Below, in pieces: positions 55,035-63,734 of a DNA stretch of 64,000 nucleotides (positions are counted from its first letter, which is position 1; each line of letters begins with the position of its first letter). The stretch is from Methylophaga sp. (GTDB lineage Bacteria > Pseudomonadota > Gammaproteobacteria > Nitrosococcales > Methylophagaceae). The notes beneath the pieces were generated by a model. That model had not been told where the DNA came from and did no database searches. It saw only the letters and a program-made list of their open reading frames with translations. Location of the stretch: positions 112,151 to 176,150 of the forward strand of contig PAJP01000022.1 of NCBI GenBank assembly GCA_002706095.1, given 5' to 3'. Made by a program: the position numbers and the translations under genes.

Positions 55035-55631
55035 ATGAGTCACAATGTCGATACAGGCAAAAGGCGTTTTCTGACTGCAGCTGCCAGTGTTGTTGGTGGC
55101 GCTGGTGCAGTTGCCGTTGCCGTACCATTTGTTTCGTCCATGTTACCTAGTGCTAAGGCTCAGGCCGCCGGTGCACCCGTTGAAGTGGATATTAGTAAGT
55201 TAGAAAAAGGGCAGTTATTGACCGTTGAGTGGCAAGGAAAGCCTGTCTGGATTTTCAGACGTAGTGAAGAAACTATCCAAACGCTTGTTTCTCTGGATGA
55301 GAAACTCGTCGACCCTCATAGTGAAATGGCTAGTCAACAACCCTCTTATTGCCAAAACGAAGCACGCTCTATTCGAGATGAATTGATGGTGCTTGTTGGC
55401 ATTTGTACACATTTAGGCTGCTCCCCGACATACCGACCAGAATTAGCACCAGAAGATCTTGGCAAAGATTGGAAAGGTGGTTTCTTCTGTCCATGTCATG
55501 GTTCAAAGTATGACCTCGCTGGTCGTGTTTTCCAGAATATGCCTGCTCCGAAAAATATGCTCGTGCCTCCTTATCATTTTGAAGGCGACAATGTAGTGAT
55601 TGTAGGTGAAAGTTTAGAAGGAGCCGCGTAA
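55035..55631 (+). CDS. petA: Rieske iron-sulfur subunit of cytochrome bc1
   Basis: A 198-residue subunit carrying the [2Fe-2S] cluster that takes electrons from ubiquinol. A twin-arginine-type signal anchor (KRRFLTAAAS, about 9-44) precedes the cluster-binding boxes CTHLGC (about 124-129) and CPCHGS (about 152-157). GGGAGGA lies just upstream of the ATG. The ATG of petB overlaps its stop by one base (TAATG). Confidence 0.97.
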   Translation: MSHNVDTGKRRFLTAAASVVGGAGAVAVAVPFVSSMLPSAKAQAAGAPVEVDISKLEKGQLLTVEWQGKPVWIFRRSEETIQTLVSLDEKLVDPHSEMASQQPSYCQNEARSIRDELMVLVGICTHLGCSPTYRPELAPEDLGKDWKGGFFCPCHGSKYDLAGRVFQNMPAPKNMLVPPYHFEGDNVVIVGESLEGAA

Positions 55632-56860
55632 TGTTTTCCGGATTTATGAACTGGGTAGATGCCCGCTTCCCTGCATCAAAAATGTGGCGTGAGCATCTTT
55701 CTGAATATTATGCGCCAAAGAATTTTAATTTTTGGTACTTCTTTGGTTCATTAGCTTTACTGGTTTTAGTCATACAGATTGTCACCGGTATATTTCTAAC
55801 CATGAATTACAAACCTGACGCAGCCTTAGCGTTTGCTTCTGTTGAATACATCATGCGCGATGTTCAATGGGGTTGGCTGATACGGTATATGCATTCCACT
55901 GGTGCCTCAGCATTTTTTGTTGTCGTTTATCTTCATATGTTTCGAGGCTTAATCTACGGTTCGTATAAGCAACCACGTGAACTTGTATGGTTATTCGGGA
56001 TGCTGATATACCTTGTTCTCATGGCTGAAGCATTCATGGGTTATCTGCTACCTTGGGGACAAATGTCTTATTGGGGTGCTCAAGTTATTATTTCGCTATT
56101 CGGCGCCATTCCTTTTATAGGTGAGCAACTGGCATTATGGATTCGAGGTGACTTTGTTGTTGCAGATGCCACGCTGAATCGTTTCTTTGCCTTCCATGTC
56201 ATTGCTTTACCTATAGTCTTGCTTGGGCTTGTTGTCGCACACATCATTGCTTTGCATGAAGTTGGCTCCAACAACCCTGATGGCGTTGAAATCAAGAAAC
56301 TAAAAAACAAGGAAGGTAAGCCTTTAGACGGCATTCCTTTTCACCCTTACTACACGGTGAAAGATATCGTGGGCGTTATCGTCTTCCTCATCATATTCTC
56401 ACTGGTATTGTTTTACATGCCAGAGATGGGTGGCTGGTTCCTGGAGCATGCTAACTTCATCCCTGCGGATCCATTAAAAACACCAGAACATATTGCACCT
56501 GTTTGGTACTTCACTCCTTTTTATGCCATTTTGAGGGCTGTACCGAGTATCAATGCCTCTGCATTTCCTGGTGTGGTAGCAATGGGCTTATCTATCGTCT
56601 TTTTATTTCTATTACCTTGGTTAGATAGAAGTCCGGTTAAATCCATTCGTTACCGTGGTCCATACTTTAAGATCGCTCTTACCTTGTTTATTATCAGCTT
56701 CTTTGTTCTCGGCTTTTTAGGCACACAACCTGCTACAGAGCTGTACACACTGATAGCTCAAATTTCGTCAGTCGTTTATTTTGCTTTCTTCATCTTTATG
56801 CCGTTTTATACGAAATTTGACAAAGATAAACCTGTGCCAGAAAGGGTGACATTCAAATGA
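55631..56860 (+). CDS. petB: Cytochrome b subunit of bc1
   Basis: A 409-residue polytopic diheme cytochrome b with about eight membrane helices. Heme-ligand histidines occur in RYMHSTGAS, VVYLHMFRG, FAFHVIALP and VAHIIALHEVG, and the PEW-equivalent of the quinol site reads PVWYFTPFYAILR. It overlaps petA by one base and petC by four, indicating stoichiometric translation. Confidence 0.97.
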   Translation: MFSGFMNWVDARFPASKMWREHLSEYYAPKNFNFWYFFGSLALLVLVIQIVTGIFLTMNYKPDAALAFASVEYIMRDVQWGWLIRYMHSTGASAFFVVVYLHMFRGLIYGSYKQPRELVWLFGMLIYLVLMAEAFMGYLLPWGQMSYWGAQVIISLFGAIPFIGEQLALWIRGDFVVADATLNRFFAFHVIALPIVLLGLVVAHIIALHEVGSNNPDGVEIKKLKNKEGKPLDGIPFHPYYTVKDIVGVIVFLIIFSLVLFYMPEMGGWFLEHANFIPADPLKTPEHIAPVWYFTPFYAILRAVPSINASAFPGVVAMGLSIVFLFLLPWLDRSPVKSIRYRGPYFKIALTLFIISFFVLGFLGTQPATELYTLIAQISSVVYFAFFIFMPFYTKFDKDKPVPERVTFK

Positions 56861-57558
56861 AATCATTAATACTGACATTATTAATTTCGCTCACCTCATT
56901 TCAGGTGCTAGCAGCAGAAGCCACTCACGTTGATAAAGTTGAAGTTGATATTACTGATCAAGCTTCTCTTCAACGGGGTGCAAAAACCTTCGTTAACTAT
57001 TGTTTGAGTTGTCATCAGGCTGCCTATATGCGGTATAACCGTATGGCAAAAGATTTGGGGTTAACGGATGATCAGGTCAAAGATAATCTGATGTTCGCAT
57101 CTGATAAGGTGGGTGACACCATGACGGTTGCTATGCGCCCAGAAGATGCAAAAAAATGGTTTGGTGTAACACCACCAGATTTATCTGTGATCGCGCGTTC
57201 CAGAGGAACAGACTGGTTATATACTTATCTGAGAACATTTTATCTTGATTCTTCTCGTCCCGTTGGTACGAATAACCTGGCATTTAAAGATGTTGGTATG
57301 CCGCATGTTCTATGGGAACAACAGGGTTATCAGACCAAAGACGAGAAAACAGGCGAATTAATTTCACCTGAAAATGCACCACTTTCTACACATGAATATA
57401 ATCAGTTAGTTTATGATTTAGTTAACTTTCTTGAATATATTGGTGAGCCATCAAAACTTCAGAGAATGGCACTTGCCAAATGGGTTCTGCTGTATCTGGT
57501 ATTATTTTTACTGATTGCATATCCATTGAAAAAAGCTTTCTGGAAAGATATTCACTAA
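56857..57558 (+). CDS. petC: Cytochrome c1 subunit of bc1
   Basis: A 233-residue membrane-anchored cytochrome c1. A signal peptide (about 1-19) is followed by the heme motif CLSCH (about 49-53) and a C-terminal membrane helix (about 208-228). It overlaps petB by 4 bases. It passes electrons from the Rieske centre to soluble carriers, for which the nearby pseudoazurin is a candidate partner. Confidence 0.97.
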   Translation: MKSLILTLLISLTSFQVLAAEATHVDKVEVDITDQASLQRGAKTFVNYCLSCHQAAYMRYNRMAKDLGLTDDQVKDNLMFASDKVGDTMTVAMRPEDAKKWFGVTPPDLSVIARSRGTDWLYTYLRTFYLDSSRPVGTNNLAFKDVGMPHVLWEQQGYQTKDEKTGELISPENAPLSTHEYNQLVYDLVNFLEYIGEPSKLQRMALAKWVLLYLVLFLLIAYPLKKAFWKDIH

Positions 57559-57601
57559 GTCACCATTGATGAAAATAACAGATGATAGGATCAGATAAAA
57601 A

Positions 57602-58219
57602 ATGAATAGTACTCGCCGTTCTAAAATGACGGTTTTCTCTGATCCTATCTGTCCTTTTAGTCATCAGATCCGTATCATTCTTCATGAAAAAGAGATTGAT
57701 GCCAATATTGAGTCTTTAACCGAAGGCAATTGGCCAGAAGAGGTTGCCATTGCTAATCCTTATGGTATTGGTCCAACATTATTTGATCGTGACTTAGTGC
57801 TATTCAATGCCAGTGTCATTGCTGAATATTTAGACGAACGTTTTCCTCATCCACCATTGATGCCTGTTGACCCAGTCGCCAGGGCAAAGACACGTCTAAT
57901 GCTTTATAGAGTTGATAAAGATTGGTACTCACACTGGAATGTCATCTCAGGACGTGAAAAAGGGAATGTCAGCAAAGCCCGTAAAACGATTCAAGAAGAC
58001 TTGACGGTACTTGCGCCCTTATTTGAAGACTCAGCATTTTTTATGGGTGATGAATTTTCTATATTGGATTGCACGCTTGCGCCATTGTTATGGCGACTTC
58101 CAGCTTTAAAAATAAAGCTGCCTGCCAGCGCCGCTGCAGTAGAAAAATATGCACAGAAAATTTTCCGTAGAGAGAGTTTTCAACTGAGTTTAACGCCAGC
58201 AGAAAAGGCCATGCGATAA
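57602..58219 (+). CDS. sspA: Stringent starvation protein A
   Basis: A 205-residue glutathione-S-transferase-fold protein that binds RNA polymerase and modulates transcription in stationary phase and acid stress. The thioredoxin-like N-domain (MTVFSDPICPFSHQIRI) is followed by the all-helical C-domain (about 90-205). It lies 43 bases after petC. The petABC-sspAB order is common in gammaproteobacteria. sspB follows 5 bases later. Confidence 0.95.
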   Translation: MNSTRRSKMTVFSDPICPFSHQIRIILHEKEIDANIESLTEGNWPEEVAIANPYGIGPTLFDRDLVLFNASVIAEYLDERFPHPPLMPVDPVARAKTRLMLYRVDKDWYSHWNVISGREKGNVSKARKTIQEDLTVLAPLFEDSAFFMGDEFSILDCTLAPLLWRLPALKIKLPASAAAVEKYAQKIFRRESFQLSLTPAEKAMR

Positions 58220-58224
58220 ATCTT

Positions 58225-58632
58225 ATGACTTCACAAAAGCCATATCTTATTCGAGCTATACATGAGTGGTTACTCGATAATGCCAGCACACCATATGTAT
58301 TGGTCAATACAGAGTATGATGGTGTTCAAGTACCCACTGATTTTGTACGTGATGGACGTATCGTGCTCAATATTGCACCTGATGCGGTTAGAGATCTTCA
58401 TATCAACAATGACTGGCTCAGCTTTTCAGCAAGATTTGCAGGAAAGCCGATGGATATTTTTATCCCCGTGATTGCTGTTCAGGCAATTTATAGCAAAGAA
58501 AATAATGAAGGTATGTTTTTTCCAGAAGAGGATAATCCGCCTCCACCACCACATTCACCTGAGCCAGATGAAACAGTGGAAAAAACAGCTAAAAAACCAG
58601 CAAGCCGTCCAAGCCTGAAAGTCGTCAAATAG
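58225..58632 (+). CDS. sspB: ClpXP protease specificity-enhancing factor SspB
   Basis: A 135-residue adaptor that delivers ssrA-tagged proteins to ClpXP. The folded N-domain (about 1-95, with KPYLIRAIHEWLLDN) is followed by a flexible Pro/Glu-rich linker and the C-terminal ClpX-tethering peptide RPSLKVVK. It ends one base from the stop of the convergent response-regulator gene. Confidence 0.96.
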   Translation: MTSQKPYLIRAIHEWLLDNASTPYVLVNTEYDGVQVPTDFVRDGRIVLNIAPDAVRDLHINNDWLSFSARFAGKPMDIFIPVIAVQAIYSKENNEGMFFPEEDNPPPPPHSPEPDETVEKTAKKPASRPSLKVVK

Positions 58633-58633
58633 T

Positions 58634-60007
58634 TTATAGCTGATATTTTTCCATACGATAACGCATCGCCATTCTGGTTAAGCCAAGCTCACGAGCAGCA
58701 CGTGAAACGTTTCCAGCAGTGCGTTCCAGCGCTTTTTCTAATAAATATTTTTCTACTTGTTCCAAGGTCATATGTCCAAGTACTTCAACAGGATCTTGTT
58801 GAAGTGATTTCGTGACGGTTGTCTGCATTATTAACTGGGGTATATCTATTAAACCATCTGTAGACATCATGACGGCACGTTCAACCACGTGCTGTAACTC
58901 GCGAATATTGCCAGGCCAGTGGTAATCTTCCAATGCATTTACCGCGGTCTCAGTAAAAACGGGTAAATCAAGTCCATATCGTCTTGCCACTATGGCGACA
59001 AAATGCGCCGCGAGTGGTGCAATATCCATTTTTCTCTCTCTGAGTGGAGGCATCTGTAACTGTATGACGTTTAGACGAAAGTACAGATCTGAGCGAAACT
59101 CACCATCAGCTACCATTTGAGGAAGATCACGGTTTGTGGCTGCAATAAAATGTGCAGAGACGGGTCTTTCCTGTGTAGCACCAATACGTCTCACCTGACG
59201 CCGCTCTAAGACATTCAGTAATTTCGATTGCAATTCAATTGGCAGTTCGCCTATCTCATCCAAAAAAACAGTGCCAGCTTCAGCAACTTCAATGAGTCCT
59301 GCTTTAGCTTGGTGTGCATTTGTAAATGCCCCTCGCTCATAGCCAAAAAGCTCAGCTTCTATTAATTCTTTTGGTAATGCAGCACAATCAACGTGCACAA
59401 AAGGTTTGTCACACCATTTACCCGATTGATGGTAGTAGCGCGCGAGCACATCTTTACCTGTACCTGTCTCACCATTGATCAAAATAATGGGAAACTCAGT
59501 TTCGGCACGATCAACTAACTGGATTATGCGTTCCATTTGCTGCTTAATTGAATGCATGGCACTACTGTGACCGATCATCACCACAGGCTCGCTACCATGT
59601 GCCTCTCGCACATGGGAATAGTCAAGTTGCTGGCTCAGCTTTTGTGTTTGCATCACCTTATTTAAAGTCAGTACGAGCTCATCTAAGTCGACCGGCTTTT
59701 TCAGATAGTCTGTTGCCCCCAGTTTCATGGCTTGAACGGCATCTTCTAACTCACCGTAGGCTGTCATCATAATGACAGGAATGGCATGCCATGATTGATG
59801 CGCTCTCAGACTCTGTAAAAAATCGAGTCCACTAGCATCCGGTAAACGAACATCGAGCAAGATGACATCGGGTAATGATTTTTCTAAATACTCATTGGCA
59901 TCAGTGATCGTTTCCATCACTGTTGCGGTATGACCTTCTCTTTGAAGCCGCTTCAAAACAGATTTTGCAAACAATGTTTCATCTTCGACTAGTAAAACAT
60001 TCAACAT
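58634..60007 (-). CDS. NtrC-family response regulator with GAFTNA loop
   Basis: A 457-residue regulator. Receiver domain (about 1-120) with phospho-acceptor Asp52 (LLDVRLPD); AAA+ domain (about 150-380) with Walker A GETGTGKD; C-terminal Fis-type helix-turn-helix (about 420-457, VSRAARELGLTRMAMRYR). The loop that contacts sigma-54 reads GAFTNA (59332-59315, residues 226-231) instead of GAFTGA, so sigma-54 activation may be altered. The ATG at 60007 overlaps the kinase stop by one base, with AAGG eight bases upstream; a TTG three bases earlier is less likely. Target genes are unknown. Confidence 0.9.
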   Translation of the reverse strand: MLNVLLVEDETLFAKSVLKRLQREGHTATVMETITDANEYLEKSLPDVILLDVRLPDASGLDFLQSLRAHQSWHAIPVIMMTAYGELEDAVQAMKLGATDYLKKPVDLDELVLTLNKVMQTQKLSQQLDYSHVREAHGSEPVVMIGHSSAMHSIKQQMERIIQLVDRAETEFPIILINGETGTGKDVLARYYHQSGKWCDKPFVHVDCAALPKELIEAELFGYERGAFTNAHQAKAGLIEVAEAGTVFLDEIGELPIELQSKLLNVLERRQVRRIGATQERPVSAHFIAATNRDLPQMVADGEFRSDLYFRLNVIQLQMPPLRERKMDIAPLAAHFVAIVARRYGLDLPVFTETAVNALEDYHWPGNIRELQHVVERAVMMSTDGLIDIPQLIMQTTVTKSLQQDPVEVLGHMTLEQVEKYLLEKALERTAGNVSRAARELGLTRMAMRYRMEKYQL

Positions 60008-61470
60008 CAAGTAACCTTAATTAATTTGGGTAGTTTAATTGTGACCGAAGTGCCTTTTTCCTCGTTAGCGTTATAAATTAGCTCTCCTTGGTGCTGTTTT
60101 ATGACTTTTAAAGTAAAAGGGATGCCTAAACCAAAACTGAGTCGCTTGGTTTCATCTCTACCAATCACATTCTCTTCTATTGGATCAAAGTTAATTCCTT
60201 TCCCTTTGTCACGAATGCTGAGTTCAATGTGATCAATGTCTTCTTTGTATACCAGTACTATTTCTGATGAAACAGCTGATGCTTCAATCCCATTCTGTAG
60301 GAGGTTAAATATAGCTTGCTCCATCAAATTAATGTCAATCATCAGCTCAGTAGAGCCAATATCCCAGCCTTCACGTCTGATTTGTATATCTTTGTCTTTA
60401 AGCTGCAAATCCATCATTAGGAGTGAATTATCAGCGGCAGCGGTCAATGAATGGTAAATAAAATGGGCTTTGATAGGATGCAAATAGGTTAATAAGGAGG
60501 TCACCCAACGTTCAAGACGGTCAACAGCGATAATGATATCTTTTAGTGCTTCCTGAATTTCTGGTTCCGTATTCTCATCAAGCGTAACTTGTGATGCAGC
60601 GCGTATTCCTGCTAATGGGTTCCTGATATTGTGGGCAACAATAGGAACCAGCTCACCCAAAGCAGCTTGTTTTTTTGCATCAATGAGCCGATCACGATTG
60701 ATGGCCAAATCATTCGCCATAGAATTTATCGCATCAGAGAGACGAACTAATTCCTCCACGCCACCACGCTTTATTTCATGCTTGAGATCACCTTTACTAA
60801 AACGCCGCGCGCCATGCATAACTCTGGCGAGAGGTTTAAGTACATTATTATTAACAAACTGTCGTGACAGTAACAATAAAGTGAATGCCAGTAAGACAGG
60901 GATAGGAACCAATAACATTAACTGTGACATCCATTTCTGCCGATCATCAGCCAATGCGTACTGCTTACTATTAAGTAAGCTTTCAAACTGGCCAAAAGCA
61001 TCCTCAAGCTCTTTAAAGGTGTATTTTTCCAATTGTAGGTTAAGTAACTCTTTTTGCTGCTCAGAAGGATTATCTGCCGTTAGTAATAGAGATGTCTCAC
61101 CGTGAAATCGCTGATAAGCAACCTCAATATCGATAACTGCGTGTAATTCTCTCCCTTCAATTGCTTCCTGTTTGAGTTCCTGAATGAATCCATTGATTCT
61201 GTTGGTATAGTCTTCATATTCCTCAGGAGCAGACTCATCATCTAAAAAGTTTGCATCAAAGACTTCTTTTAATTGTCGATATAACTCACCCCGGATATTT
61301 TGCATATGATTATTCATCGAGGTTAGCCGTAAAGATTCCTCCGAACTTTGCTGCCATGCAAACGCCCAGACAATACCAACACTGGCAGTCACCAGAATAA
61401 TAATGAAGAAGCTAAGCTCATGTAATAATAATGAGCCTTGAATACTCCGAAAACGAGATAGTAGTTTCAT
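60007..61470 (-). CDS. Sensor histidine kinase
   Basis: A 487-residue membrane kinase. Two membrane helices (about 17-40 and 190-213) enclose a helical periplasmic domain of about 150 residues; then HAMP (about 215-265), the phospho-acceptor AHNIRNPLAG (His near 277) and a HATPase domain with LLQNGIEAS, DKGKGINF and GLGIPFTLKVI. The ligand is unknown. It is coupled to the NtrC-type gene. The start is unsure: the ATG at 61470 has no Shine-Dalgarno and lies against the U-tract of a terminator; a TTG at 61503, 11 codons upstream, has AGGA correctly spaced but would translate the hairpin. Confidence 0.9.
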   Translation of the reverse strand: MKLLSRFRSIQGSLLLHELSFFIIILVTASVGIVWAFAWQQSSEESLRLTSMNNHMQNIRGELYRQLKEVFDANFLDDESAPEEYEDYTNRINGFIQELKQEAIEGRELHAVIDIEVAYQRFHGETSLLLTADNPSEQQKELLNLQLEKYTFKELEDAFGQFESLLNSKQYALADDRQKWMSQLMLLVPIPVLLAFTLLLLSRQFVNNNVLKPLARVMHGARRFSKGDLKHEIKRGGVEELVRLSDAINSMANDLAINRDRLIDAKKQAALGELVPIVAHNIRNPLAGIRAASQVTLDENTEPEIQEALKDIIIAVDRLERWVTSLLTYLHPIKAHFIYHSLTAAADNSLLMMDLQLKDKDIQIRREGWDIGSTELMIDINLMEQAIFNLLQNGIEASAVSSEIVLVYKEDIDHIELSIRDKGKGINFDPIEENVIGRDETKRLSFGLGIPFTLKVIKQHQGELIYNANEEKGTSVTIKLPKLIKVT

Positions 61471-61472
61471 AT

Positions 61473-61500
61473 AAAAAAAACGGGCTGTTGTTAGCCCGTT
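61473..61500 (-). terminator. Terminator-like hairpin at the sensor kinase start
   Basis: On the minus strand AACGGGCT pairs with AGCCCGTT (8 bp, six-base loop) and runs into an eight-T tract ending two bases before the kinase ATG. It lies 30 bases after the stop of the 226-residue secreted-protein gene, so it should end that transcript and could attenuate the kinase. Confidence 0.8.
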
Positions 61501-61530
61501 CAATCATGTTCCTGTCTGATAAATAATAAC

Positions 61531-62211
61531 TTAGGCTGGCTCATAACTCTCAAAAGTAATACTTTCATCAACCAAAGCCGCTTCACCTTCATGCCAAGTG
61601 TCGCCATCGGGCACAATGGTCCTAACCTGATAAATTTCACCAGGAATTTCTTCTGATAGAGTAAATATATAATATTTGCTCGCATATAGCTTATAACGTG
61701 CATTTTTAGGATCGTTGATATACGGTTGAATAATATACTGCGTGCCCTTCACTTTTTTACCGTTGTAATCAATATCAACCTGTTTTTTTTCTGCACCTGC
61801 CGCCATCGCCCAGCGAATTTTACGCTGGAAATAACGCCATTCACCGCCAGTCAGGCGCTTCATATCGTGTACATCAAACTCTAAGAATAAGACAAACACA
61901 CCATTGCCACGCTGATTTTCCATAGGTTCGTATGGACGTTTAAATTTGCCGGTAAAAAAATCAAACGCGAGATCACTACGACCAGTATTACGAATATTAG
62001 ACACCTGCATTTTTATAGTGTCTTGTCGTGAGTCTTCAACAAAACTCTCTTTTTTATATTGGTATGTTAATTCACCTGGCTGAGTAATGTTTTTTAAGTG
62101 TGCTTTATCAAACAACTCATTATTGACTTCAGAAAACCCCGGCTCAGCATATGCAGAACTGAATAGAACAAGAAGCCAGCCTGTCACACATAGCATTAGT
62201 ATTTTTTTCAC
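61531..62211 (-). CDS. Secreted protein of unknown function, near xoxFJ
   Basis: A 226-residue exported protein that I do not recognise. A Sec signal peptide (about 1-22, cut after AYA) precedes a predicted beta-rich domain with conserved-looking segments FDFFTGKFKRPYEP, LEFDVHDMKRLTGGEWRYF and EIYQVRTIVPDGDTW. No cysteines remain in the mature part, so no disulfide or heme is expected. The GTG start at 62211 has AGAGAGG upstream. A TATAAA at 62245-62240 is a candidate -10. A terminator follows. Proximity to xoxJ and xoxF and to the two-component system suggests a methanol-oxidation link, but this is only context. Confidence 0.7.
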   Translation of the reverse strand: MKKILMLCVTGWLLVLFSSAYAEPGFSEVNNELFDKAHLKNITQPGELTYQYKKESFVEDSRQDTIKMQVSNIRNTGRSDLAFDFFTGKFKRPYEPMENQRGNGVFVLFLEFDVHDMKRLTGGEWRYFQRKIRWAMAAGAEKKQVDIDYNGKKVKGTQYIIQPYINDPKNARYKLYASKYYIFTLSEEIPGEIYQVRTIVPDGDTWHEGEAALVDESITFESYEPA

Positions 62212-62236
62212 TTCGAACCTCTCTCTTTTTTACTTC

Positions 62237-62275
62237 AATTTTATAGTGTTATTCTTTATGGCTATTCATTATAAA
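62237..62275. promoter_or_regulatory. Divergent promoter candidates between the secreted protein and DUF302 genes
   Basis: The 78-base gap holds a plus-strand TATAAA at 62270-62275, facing the DUF302 gene, and a minus-strand TATAAA at 62245-62240, facing the secreted-protein gene. The -35 elements are weak. They are AT-rich matches and are tentative. Confidence 0.35.
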
Positions 62276-62289
62276 TTAGCGATAACCTT

Positions 62290-62766
62290 ATGAAACATGA
62301 TCGTTTAATTACGCGCTCCATGAAAGCAATATTGTTAGTTTTGACACTATATTTCCTTATTTCGTGCAGTCAATTTCAGCCTGCGGCTCAGATATATGAA
62401 CGCACTAGCCCTTATTCATTTGATGACACCCTGTTAAATCTTGATATTGCTATTTCTGAGCAAAACTATCGCATTATCCATCGTAGTCATATCGGACAAG
62501 CGGTCCGGGATCGGGGAGATGATGATTTTCCTCTAGCGACTATCACCAACTTTTGTAATATCACCTATGCCAAAGAAATGATGCAAATTAATCCACAGCT
62601 CATCAACGAGATGCCCTGTTTTATTAGTGTACGTCAGTCTGGTTCAGATGGCGTGGTGGTTAGCACAAAATTAATGGATGAAGATGTCGCCGATACAAAG
62701 CAAAGCGAATTTGCAAAAAAAATTAATCTCAACCTGAAAACAATTATCGGGGCAACTATTGAATAG
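62290..62766 (+). CDS. DUF302-family lipoprotein
   Basis: A 158-residue putative lipoprotein. The N-terminal hydrophobic segment ends in the lipobox LISC (Cys near 26), followed by a DUF302-like domain: SPYSFDDTLLNLDIAISEQNYRI-type opening (positions about 41-60), NFCNITYAKEMM and INPQLINEMPCFISVRQ. DUF302 proteins have no settled function; some bind nucleotides or heme-like ligands. It is convergent with xoxJ (26 bases between stops), and is an island on the plus strand between minus-strand genes. A hairpin straddles its stop codon. Confidence 0.72.
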   Translation: MKHDRLITRSMKAILLVLTLYFLISCSQFQPAAQIYERTSPYSFDDTLLNLDIAISEQNYRIIHRSHIGQAVRDRGDDDFPLATITNFCNITYAKEMMQINPQLINEMPCFISVRQSGSDGVVVSTKLMDEDVADTKQSEFAKKINLNLKTIIGATIE

Positions 62767-62792
62767 TCACCCCGATACCGGTTTACTTCATC

Positions 62793-63674
62793 CTAATCGT
62801 CATCATCTTTGCGAACACGTTTTTTAGGATATGGATTCACATTTTCCAGTGAAGGCAAATGATATTGAGCCATTATTGCATCAATCTCATCTTTATTTTT
62901 TGCTAGAAACTCGTTCAGAAGTGCATTCCATTTTTTATCCTGATAGCGTGTTCCCATACTAAAACTAAAAATAAAGGCCTCACCTAATTCATTCAAAGGC
63001 TGTACTGTCATCGGAACATCTGATTCGTTAGCGTAATAACCTGCAATCGGGCCCCATAGTAATGCCACATCAATTGTATCTTTTGCCAATTCTTCATTAA
63101 TGATCCGACCTGCATTAACACGGGCATCGCCTGGCATCATTTGGAAATATTGAATTTGGTCAGCCAAACCAAGATCCAACAGCGCTTTTGTTGCTACGCC
63201 ACGATCAAAAATACCAATGCGCAGTGGTTTACCATCTTTTTTGGCTGTAGCAATATCTTTTAATTGATTCAGTTCATACCCTTCGCCTTTACGATAAACC
63301 ATCGCTTCAATTGAGCTCCAATATGGTTTAGTTGGTTTTAGAAAGTCAGTATGCTCTGGAATACTCATCGCTAAATCACACAAAAACAATCCTGTCTCTG
63401 GATCAACTTTTTTAATTGTATTTCGTGAAAAGCCAATTCGTTGCGGGAAAAAGTAATACTCAACAGGTAATCCTAATTCTTTACCTAATAGCTCAGCAAT
63501 CTTATTGTCAAAACCTTCCCCTTCTCTATTTGAGTAAGGTAGGTTATAGCCATCGGCACAGACGCGAACGGCTTTTTGTCCAGGTAGTGGCTTCAAGTCA
63601 CCTGCTGCATATGAGGATGTTGAACCCAGTAGGACTCCCATAATAACTAGTGCCCAATACTTTATTTTGGTCAT
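62793..63674 (-). CDS. xoxJ: Periplasmic protein of methanol dehydrogenase system (XoxJ/MxaJ)
   Basis: A 293-residue periplasmic solute-binding-fold protein. MxaJ/XoxJ assists methanol dehydrogenase assembly or activation; XoxJ binds the lanthanide form. The signal peptide (MTKIKYWALVIMG..., cut after SSYAA near 24) is followed by VRVCADGYNLPYSNREGEGFDNKIAELLG and YYFFPQRIGFSRNTI, typical of the family. I start at the ATG at 63674, with an AGGAAGAGAG site, rather than 27 codons upstream, which would put the terminator in the coding region. It follows the XoxF-type gene. The acidic tail DDDD at the end is unusual but plausible. Confidence 0.88.
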   Translation of the reverse strand: MTKIKYWALVIMGVLLGSTSSYAAGDLKPLPGQKAVRVCADGYNLPYSNREGEGFDNKIAELLGKELGLPVEYYFFPQRIGFSRNTIKKVDPETGLFLCDLAMSIPEHTDFLKPTKPYWSSIEAMVYRKGEGYELNQLKDIATAKKDGKPLRIGIFDRGVATKALLDLGLADQIQYFQMMPGDARVNAGRIINEELAKDTIDVALLWGPIAGYYANESDVPMTVQPLNELGEAFIFSFSMGTRYQDKKWNALLNEFLAKNKDEIDAIMAQYHLPSLENVNPYPKKRVRKDDDD

Positions 63675-63734
63675 TCTCTCTTCCTTTTTTTGATTATGAA
63701 AAACTTTCGACCATAAAGCTAACATATTTGTTTC

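Noticed and set aside
60629..61105. 158-codon open frame antisense to the sensor kinase
   Set aside because: It runs opposite the conserved DHp and HAMP regions, has Ser/Cys-rich low-complexity composition and no family similarity.
61420..61507. 29-codon open frame (ATG at 61507) as a leader peptide of the sensor kinase
   Set aside because: The only Shine-Dalgarno (AGGA) lies two bases from this ATG, too close. It also contains no regulatory codon run. The frame is more likely incidental.
61795..61830. EF-hand-like DIDYNG in the 226-residue secreted protein
   Set aside because: The residue at position 8 is Lys and position 12 is Thr, and the segment reads as a beta-turn between strands. It is not a credible metal loop.
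62745..62777. TATCGGGG/CCCCGATA hairpin across the DUF302 stop codon as a terminator
   Set aside because: No T-run follows on either strand, so I do not call it a rho-independent terminator. It may still slow transcription.
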